DNA of 13,293 nucleotides from Clostridiales bacterium UBA1701 (lineage in GTDB: Bacteria; Bacillota; Clostridia; Oscillospirales; Oscillospiraceae), in assembly GCA_002320035.1 (NCBI GenBank), contig DCJL01000015.1, positions 1-13,293 of the forward strand, given 5' to 3'. A model generated the notes under the pieces. It saw nothing but the letters and a program-made list of their open reading frames with translations, searched no databases and was not told where the DNA came from. The position numbers and the translations under genes are program-made. Positions 1 to 4,713 of the stretch are shown here, piece by piece (within the stretch, counting starts at the first letter, position 1; each line of letters opens with the position of its first letter).

Positions 1-2
1 AA

Positions 3-89
3 AACTTTCCTCTCTACTGTCCGAAGTGCAAAAAAGAAACAATCATCAATGTTCAGGATATGAAAATCACGCTTGCAGTCAGTAAATAA
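3..89 (+). CDS. C-terminal end of a cysteine-rich KTR-type small protein (partial)
   Basis: Only the last 28 codons are in the window; the gene begins upstream of base 1. The readable end has the pattern NFPLYCPKCKKET followed by a short tail and a TAA stop. The CPKC knuckle and surrounding residues match what I know of the small cysteine-rich KTR-domain proteins carried by Tn916-like and other conjugative elements of Gram-positives, where one commonly lies just downstream of a ribosomal-protection tetracycline-resistance gene. Such proteins are about 60-70 residues and probably bind zinc through two CxxC pairs, of which only the second is visible. Function is not established. A terminator follows at once. 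The family call is from recognition of the motif, not from a search. Confidence 0.6.
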   Translation, partial: NFPLYCPKCKKETIINVQDMKITLAVSK

Positions 90-98
90 TTATGTACG

Positions 99-133
99 CC
101 GCCGCTATGGGTAAAACCATAACGGCGGTTTTT
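99..133 (+). terminator. Rho-independent terminator after the KTR-type gene
   Basis: A 12-bp stem (99-110 with 117-128, one C-A mismatch) closes a GTAAAA loop and is followed directly by five T residues. It lies 9 bases after the TAA of the upstream partial gene and before the stop of the convergent minus-strand gene, so it would end plus-strand transcription. The minus-strand side has no good U-tract. Confidence 0.8.
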
Positions 134-139
134 CAATGC

Positions 140-724
140 CTATCGGCTATCTCTGTCAAAGGATTTTTTACGCTGTCTTTGCGGTAGGTTCTGCTTGTTG
201 CGTTCCTGTATCTCACGCAGATGTTTTAGCACGCTCTGCTTTTCGGGCGGTCTGTGCTGTTCTTTAGCGACGGCTGTCGGTTTCCTGCTGACTTGGTATT
301 CCCACTCGGCAAGGTCACGATTGTACTGTTCCACAACGCTTTCCATTTCTCGGAAAGTACGCATAAAAACTTGCACATCGGGATAACCGTCCTCTTTGAG
401 CGTGTCGGGGATTTTATCCAGTCTGTCGGCAATCTCCGCTTCGGTTTCTTTGATTTTTACCTCCAACGCTTTTCGTTCTTTGCCTTTGAAAAGTCCCTTT
501 GTATCGGCAAACTGCTGTTTCAACTGCGGCAGAACTTTATCCTGCAAGTTTTTGATTTCCTTTGCCTTATCCTGTACCTTTATCATCAGATTTCTCATAT
601 GGCGGAACTCATGGATATCAATATCAAGCGTAGGCTTGGGCGGCATATCTTTTTCTCGAATAAGGTTTTGCAGAAAATCTTTTGCCTTTGCCACCCGCTT
701 CCTGCTCCCATGCGGCCAGCTCAC
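140..724 (-). CDS. C-terminal part of a coiled-coil mobilization-type protein (probable relaxase tail), truncated at its 5' side
   Basis: The frame runs on the minus strand from about 724 (GTG) to a TAG at 140-142. It encodes a highly charged protein rich in Lys, Glu, Gln and Arg with no catalytic domain and no membrane segment. Residues 35-150 look like a long coiled coil (for example LFKGKERKALEVKIKETEAE), followed by a basic tail ending KKSFDRDSR. This composition and the YNRDLAEWE motif resemble the C-terminal region of MobA/MobL-type relaxases of clostridial mobile elements. The N-terminal HUH nuclease domain expected of a relaxase is absent because the frame runs into the CoA-transferase gene near 734. 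An internal ATG at 646 with a GAGAAA upstream could give a 168-residue product, so an intact smaller gene is not excluded. Lower G+C than the ATP synthase genes supports foreign origin. Family assignment is tentative. Confidence 0.5.
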   Translation of the reverse strand: MSWPHGSRKRVAKAKDFLQNLIREKDMPPKPTLDIDIHEFRHMRNLMIKVQDKAKEIKNLQDKVLPQLKQQFADTKGLFKGKERKALEVKIKETEAEIADRLDKIPDTLKEDGYPDVQVFMRTFREMESVVEQYNRDLAEWEYQVSRKPTAVAKEQHRPPEKQSVLKHLREIQERNKQNLPQRQRKKSFDRDSR

Positions 725-733
725 GGTTATACT

Positions 734-1903
734 GTTGTTGCGGCGCCAACCGCCGGGCGGATGCTCAGCGCATACGGCGCGGAGGTGATAAAGGTCGAGA
801 GCCTTGCTGGTGATGACTACCGCAAGGCCGGCAATTTTGAGCGCGTGGTCTGTGAGGATTATAAAAATCCGCTTTTCACCATTCAGAATAGCGGGAAGAA
901 GCTTGTATCCATAGATCTAAAGCATCCGGACGGAAAGTCAGCTATGCTCCGCTTGCTTGAAGATGCCGATGTATTTCTTACAAATGTACGTACAGGCGGT
1001 CTTCAGCGGCTGGGACTTGACTATAAAAGCCTGCATGAGCGCTTTCCGAGACTTGTGTACGCGCTTTTCTCGGGCTTCGGCCCGAAGGGCCCCGTTGCGT
1101 CCAACCCCGGATTTGATAGTACAGCTTTCTGGCTGCGCTCCGGTCCTATGGCTGATTGGCAAGTTCCGGGTAGCTTTCCGTTTAACCCGACCTATGCCTT
1201 CGGTGATATGTCCACAAGCTCGGTGTTTTTTTCGGGCATACTTATGGCGCTGCTCGGACGTGAGCGCACCGGATGCGGTACGCTTGTGAACACGTCGCTT
1301 TTTGCAAGCGGCATCTGGTGTAACGCAGTTTCTGTTGTGTCGCATCAGCCGCAGTTTGGAGGCAAGCGTCCACTCGACCCGCTTCGCCCCGCGGATCCGT
1401 TTTCGCAGTTTTATATGTGTGCTGACGGCAATTGGATCGGTATATTCGACAATGAGTATCAGCGTGATCTGCCGAAGTTCGCAAAGCTGTTTGACATGCC
1501 CGATATTACTGAAAACCCGAATTACGCCTCGCTCGCTGCTCTTGCCGAGACTGACGCGATAGTTGAATTTGTGCAGCGGCTCAACGCGCTTTTTTTGACC
1601 CGTACCAGCGGCGAGTGGCGGGAATATCTCAGTGGCAACAGCGTCTCGTGCGAGGTCATGCACTGCATCCGCGATGTCAGCACAGATGAACAGGCGCTTG
1701 CCAACGGCTATGTGAAGGAGCTGGAATTTAAGGACGGCTTGCGCGTGATGATGCCCTGCCCGCCTGTGCATTTCTCAGACTATGAGCAGCGCAGCTATAC
1801 GCCTACCGGCAGAATCGGTGAGGATACCGACAGCGTATTTGCTGCAATTGGTTATACCAAAGAGGATATCTCGCGCTTACGTGCGGAAAAAGCTATTATT
1901 TAA
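734..1903 (+). pseudogene. 5'-truncated CaiB/BaiF family III CoA-transferase (HadA/FldA-like)
   Basis: From codon 734 the frame matches a family III CoA-transferase. It opens at VVAAPTAGRMLSAYGAEVIKVE-like sequence, which in intact relatives lies some 15-25 residues after the start Met, then reads on for 389 residues to a TAA. The probable catalytic Asp is at 1205-1207 in the FGDMSTSS segment, equivalent to the GLGDHQAG region of FldA. The C-terminal domain is complete. No start codon or ribosome binding site for this protein remains: upstream DNA is antisense to the mobilization gene. In the family these enzymes move CoA onto (R)-2-hydroxyacids such as 2-hydroxyisocaproate or phenyllactate, feeding 2-hydroxyacyl-CoA dehydratases. 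The D-2-hydroxyacid dehydrogenase gene 24 bases downstream supports that substrate class. Substrate is inferred, and the truncation may be a real rearrangement or a chimeric contig. An ATG at 761 would drop part of the nucleotide-binding fold. Confidence 0.8.
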
Positions 1904-1927
1904 CGGTTATTAAGGAGGAGAACCAAA

Positions 1928-2920
1928 ATGAAAGTTGTATTCACCGAAGCTCCCGCGACGAAAGACAGGGACATGAGCATCGAGTACTCCGTTCTTCCCA
2001 AGGATGCAGAGACTGCCATTGCGGTCTTTGACGAGCATTCAGAGCATAACGAACAGTTCTATAAGGATATTGCCGATGCAGATATCGTCATCAACGGCTA
2101 CATATACCTCGGAAAGAAGGAAATAGATGCTATGCCCAAGTGCAAGGTCATCTCCTTCCAGTCCACTGGCTTCAACGAGGTAGATATCGACTATGCTACT
2201 CAAAAGGGGATCGCAGTTGTCTCCATCGAAGACTACTGCACCCAGGAAACAGCTGAAAATGCCATGGCGCTTATGCTGTTTCTGCAGCGCGGCCTGCGTG
2301 TCTATGACCGAAGCATTCAACAGGACAAGCGGTGGGTATATGATGAGGCAAAGGGGCTAAAACGCATAGAGGGACAGACGATGGGCATCGTCGGTCTTGG
2401 CCGCATAGGGCGTTCTGTTGCAAAAAAGGCCAGGGGTTTCGACATGAATGTCATCGCATATGACCCCTTCCTGCCCAAGGAAGTGGCCGACAGCATAGGC
2501 GTGCCGCTTGTCGATATGGACACGATTCTTGAACAGTCCGACGTTATCTCCGTCCATATGAATCTCACCGATGATAACTATCATATGTTCAACAAAGAGC
2601 TTTTTGCAAAGTGCAAAAAACAGCCCATACTCATCAACGAAGGCCGCGGTGCAATGATTTGCGAGGAAGACCTTGTGTGGGCGCTGGACAACGGTCTTAT
2701 CCGTGCTGCCGGTCTCGATATGCTGGAATCGGAATTCCCGGAGCTTGACAAATGCCAGTTGCTTGGCCGCGACAATGTGATTATCACGCCGCACAGTGGC
2801 TTTTTCTCAGATACGTCTATGGACTTGTTATGCCGCCTGTCGACTGTCAACGCCCTGCTCTGCTATGAGGGGCGCTACAAGGAAGCGCGCGTCGTCAGAA
2901 ACGGAATCGGCCTTGAATAA
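1928..2920 (+). CDS. NAD-dependent D-2-hydroxyacid dehydrogenase
   Basis: A 330-residue member of the D-isomer-specific 2-hydroxyacid dehydrogenase family, normal in length. The split catalytic domain surrounds a Rossmann domain with GLGRIG at residues 156-161. The expected catalytic Arg (about 240, in EGRGAM), Glu (about 269) and His (289, in ITPHSG) are all present. It reduces a 2-oxoacid to the (R)-2-hydroxyacid with NADH in the cytoplasm. Close functional models are C. difficile LdhA (2-hydroxyisocaproate) and C. sporogenes FldH (aryl-lactate), because the gene next to it is a HadA/FldA-like CoA-transferase. A strong AAGGAGGAG lies just before the ATG, and only 24 bases separate it from the upstream gene, so they form one operon. 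The family is certain. The exact substrate (pyruvate, 2-oxoisocaproate, aryl-pyruvate) is not readable from sequence. Confidence 0.9.
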   Translation: MKVVFTEAPATKDRDMSIEYSVLPKDAETAIAVFDEHSEHNEQFYKDIADADIVINGYIYLGKKEIDAMPKCKVISFQSTGFNEVDIDYATQKGIAVVSIEDYCTQETAENAMALMLFLQRGLRVYDRSIQQDKRWVYDEAKGLKRIEGQTMGIVGLGRIGRSVAKKARGFDMNVIAYDPFLPKEVADSIGVPLVDMDTILEQSDVISVHMNLTDDNYHMFNKELFAKCKKQPILINEGRGAMICEEDLVWALDNGLIRAAGLDMLESEFPELDKCQLLGRDNVIITPHSGFFSDTSMDLLCRLSTVNALLCYEGRYKEARVVRNGIGLE

Positions 2921-2954
2921 TAACAAAGGGGAGGTCTTGCCAAAGGGCAGCCCT

Positions 2955-2987
2955 TAAAAAATGCCCGGCTCTATATGTGAGCCGGGC
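2955..2987 (-). terminator. GC-rich hairpin with a U-tract on the minus strand
   Basis: A perfect 9-bp stem GCCCGGCTC/GAGCCGGGC (2963-2971 with 2979-2987) closes a 7-base loop. Read on the minus strand it is followed by ATTTTTTAAGGG, a good intrinsic terminator. Read on the plus strand the stem is preceded by the A-run and followed by GTTCAGC, so it lacks a U-tract for the dehydrogenase transcript, though the stem may still act there. It sits about 42 bases after the dehydrogenase stop. No convincing minus-strand gene that it would serve is visible. Confidence 0.55.
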
Positions 2988-3056
2988 GTTCAGCATGTCA
3001 AATGACACGGCGATGGCTTGCTTCATCTCCGTGTTATTCGACACGCTGAGAGTTGA
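2988..3056. repeat. Long imperfect intergenic hairpin, possible dispersed palindromic repeat
   Basis: The arms 2991-3010 and 3029-3048 are inverted copies matching at 17 of 20 positions. Inside the loop GATG (3012-3015) pairs with CATC (3024-3027), and outside it GTTCA (2988-2992) can pair with TGAAC (3053-3057) across a 7-base bulge. On the minus strand two of the three differences become G-U pairs, so the minus-strand RNA folds better than the plus-strand RNA. The rest of the 2921-3279 gene-free stretch is A/T- or pyrimidine-rich, with no coding region I would support. Peptides such as SNDTAMACFISVLFDTL, read from this stretch, remind me of spurious hypothetical proteins seen repeatedly in gut Clostridia, hinting at a multicopy element. 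That recollection is unverified. Confidence 0.5.
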
Positions 3057-3187
3057 ACTTTTCCTTTCCCTCACAGCCCTGATCTTCTTTTTCGGGACTT
3101 TTTTTCACTGCCCTCTTTTCATAGCTCCTTTTTCTTCAGCCTGCGGTTCAATTATTGATAAAAATGCAGCAAAGATAAAAAAAGGGC

Positions 3188-3216
3188 TTTAATATTTTGC
3201 TGGATTGATGTATTAT
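3188..3216 (+). promoter_or_regulatory. Weak promoter candidate for the ATP synthase operon
   Basis: TATTAT at 3211-3216 lies 17 bases after TTTAAT at 3188-3193, in the right place to give a 5' leader of about 60 bases before atpB. The -35 box is poor (three of six). A small hairpin GGGCGG/CCTGCCC follows in the leader (about 3235-3252). The same AT block also reads TATAAT on the minus strand (3217-3212), so direction is uncertain. Confidence 0.3.
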
Positions 3217-3279
3217 AGCGTAGAGATAGTTCAGGGCGGCTGTCGGCCTGCCCAAAGAGACAAACTGAGGTGAGATTAT

Positions 3280-3954
3280 ATGGAACACAGCGGTGTGTTG
3301 TTCAGCATAGGGCCTGTGGAGGTTTCCGGCGTGGTGCTTACGTCCTGGGTGATTATTGCTCTGCTGGCTCTTTTCTCCTTCCTGGCCACAAGAAGGCTGA
3401 AAGAGGTGCCCGGCCCTTTGCAATGTGCGGCGGAGCTTGCTGTGGGCGGCCTGCAAAAGTTTTTCAGCGGGGCCCTGGGCAAGGAAAAAACGGAGAAATA
3501 TTTCCCGGTTTTTGCGACTTTCTTTATCTTTATAATAGTAAGCAACTATACCGGCATCCTCCCCGGCGCGGGGATGTATTCTGGCTTCGCGGTGCCTACG
3601 GCCTGTCTGTCGGTGACGGCGGCGCTGTCCATAATCGCCTTTTTTACCACCCATACAATAGGCATCAGGGAGCTTGGGCTGAAGCATTATCTGACCTCAT
3701 TCATAAAGCCTTTTCTGCTTATGCTTCCGCTGAATCTTATTGAACAGCTAGTCCGGCCCTTTTCCCTGGCTCTGCGTCTTTTCGGCAACCTCTACGGCGA
3801 GGAATCGGTCACCCATCAGCTCTATGGCATCTTCCCAATCCTGCTGCCGCTGGTTATGAATGTGCTGAGCCTGCTGCTGTGCTTTATTCAGGCAATGGTG
3901 TTTACAATGCTGCTGTCCATCTATGTGGAGGAAGCCACAGAGACCAGCCATTGA
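3280..3954 (+). CDS. atpB: F-type ATP synthase subunit a
   Basis: A 224-residue polytopic membrane protein, the stator half of the ion channel in Fo. About five to six hydrophobic helices are visible; the C-terminal pair carries the family signature with the essential Arg at residue 166 in ALRLFGNL, which faces the c-ring Glu. The ATG is preceded by GAGGTGA at proper distance. It opens the operon: no atpI or atpZ homologue precedes it, unlike many Bacillota operons. The order that follows (c, b, fused b'-delta-alpha, gamma, beta, epsilon) is the standard bacterial one. The protein ends shortly after the last helix with a charged, Glu-rich tail. Family assignment is certain. Whether the coupling ion is Na+ or H+ is better judged from the c subunit. 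Confidence 0.95.
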   Translation: MEHSGVLFSIGPVEVSGVVLTSWVIIALLALFSFLATRRLKEVPGPLQCAAELAVGGLQKFFSGALGKEKTEKYFPVFATFFIFIIVSNYTGILPGAGMYSGFAVPTACLSVTAALSIIAFFTTHTIGIRELGLKHYLTSFIKPFLLMLPLNLIEQLVRPFSLALRLFGNLYGEESVTHQLYGIFPILLPLVMNVLSLLLCFIQAMVFTMLLSIYVEEATETSH

Positions 3955-4004
3955 TCACATAATCAATTAAAATAAAAAAAGACTTATTTTTGGAGGAAAT
4001 AATC

Positions 4005-4232
4005 ATGGTTTCTGGAACAATAGCGATAGCGATAGCAATTTTGATGGCCGGCTGTGTCATAGGCACGGCGCTTGCCCAGGGCATGGCCGCATCAAAGACC
4101 ATGGAGGCCATTGCCCGCCAGCCGGAGATGGCCGGCCAGCTCCGCTCCACCCTGATTCTGGCTTTGGGCCTGATGGAGTCTCTGGCCATATACGGCCTGC
4201 TGATCGCTTTCATGCTGATTGGAAAAATGTAA
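4005..4232 (+). CDS. atpE: F-type ATP synthase subunit c (Na+-site pattern)
   Basis: A 75-residue hairpin of two membrane helices joined by the polar loop ARQPE (37-41). The start is set at ATG 4005, eight bases after GGAGG (3992-3996); a TTG at 3990 in the same frame would overlap that site. Aligned without gaps to the Ilyobacter tartaricus c subunit (offset 7), Gln25, Glu58, Ser59 and Tyr63 match the sodium ligands or ligand-supporting residues Gln32, Glu65, Ser66 and Tyr70. Leu56 replaces Val63, whose contribution is a backbone carbonyl. Leu60 replaces Thr67, and Thr21 stands where Pro28 would be. Glu58 is the ion carrier. Known biology: Gln plus Glu-Ser is the hallmark of Na+-binding c-rings. 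Inference: this ring binds Na+, although loss of the Thr may weaken selectivity. Confidence 0.95.
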   Translation: MVSGTIAIAIAILMAGCVIGTALAQGMAASKTMEAIARQPEMAGQLRSTLILALGLMESLAIYGLLIAFMLIGKM

Positions 4233-4247
4233 ACGGAGGCATCGTCC

Positions 4248-4673
4248 ATGCTGAACATAAATGTATGGGATCTGCTGTGGACCTTCGTAAACTTCTTTGT
4301 GCTGTATTGCCTGCTCAACAAATTTCTGTTCCAGCCGCTTACCAGCTTTATGGAAGCCCGCCAGGCGAAAATAGACGCCGGCCTCACGGCTGAACGCAAA
4401 GCACAGGAGACGCTGGTGGCGGACAAGACGCTGCTGGACAAGGAGCGGGCTCGCTGCAGCAAAGAGGCCAAGCAAATTCTGGATAAAGCCCGGGCCGAAT
4501 GCGGCGAGCGGCAGGCCCTGCTTCTGGATCAGGCCCGGGACGAGTCTCACCGGGCCCGGCGGCAGATGCGGGATGACGCGCAGGCGCTTGGCCGGAAGGA
4601 GCTTGAGAGCCTCCGCTCCAGTTTGGGCCGGCTTGCGGCTCTTTTGGCAGACACCCTTTTGCAGAGGAAATGA
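4248..4673 (+). CDS. atpF: F-type ATP synthase subunit b (short)
   Basis: A 141-residue peripheral-stalk protein: an N-terminal membrane helix (about residues 6-30, LLWTFVNFFVLYCLLNKF) followed by a charged amphipathic coiled coil to the end. GGAGG at 4235-4239 precedes the ATG by 8 bases, and only 15 bases separate it from the c gene. At about 141 residues it is shorter than the usual 155-170, mainly at the C-terminus that normally grips delta. A second b-like segment opens the next large gene, so this protein probably pairs with that b' arm rather than forming a homodimer. This parallels mycobacteria, where a plain b accompanies a b-delta fusion. Confidence 0.93.
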   Translation: MLNINVWDLLWTFVNFFVLYCLLNKFLFQPLTSFMEARQAKIDAGLTAERKAQETLVADKTLLDKERARCSKEAKQILDKARAECGERQALLLDQARDESHRARRQMRDDAQALGRKELESLRSSLGRLAALLADTLLQRK

Positions 4674-4676
4674 AAA

Positions 4677-4709
4677 ATGACAAGAGATGTTTTGAGAGAG
4701 GAGGGCTAG
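4677..4709 (+). other. Ten-codon open frame between atpF and the b'-delta-alpha gene
   Basis: ATG at 4677, three bases after the atpF stop, opens a frame reading MTRDVLREEG and closing with TAG at 4707-4709, four bases before the ATG of the next gene. The strong Shine-Dalgarno sequence GGAGGG (4700-4705) of that gene lies within it. It may be a translational-coupling minicistron or simply chance. Delta genes usually sit here in the operon, so it could also be a vestige of a lost delta N-terminus, but ten codons cannot show this. Confidence 0.25.
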
Positions 4710-4713
4710 GCCG

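Noticed and set aside
938..1771. Long minus-strand open frame opposite the CoA-transferase
   Set aside because: It is a shadow of a clearly homologous plus-strand gene, has a basic, Cys/His-rich composition typical of antisense frames and has no ribosome site.
3049..3144. Short minus-strand frames MKRGQ and a 24-codon GTG frame with purine-rich upstream sequence
   Set aside because: Too short, with ribosome-site spacing of only two to three bases and no recognisable family.
2977..3192. 71-codon plus-strand frame in the spacer before atpB, hydrophobic, possibly an AtpI/AtpZ-like protein
   Set aside because: The start is GTG within the terminator stem without a ribosome site, and the first half is the intergenic hairpin. 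The Phe/Leu-rich part is just pyrimidine-rich DNA and does not resemble AtpI.
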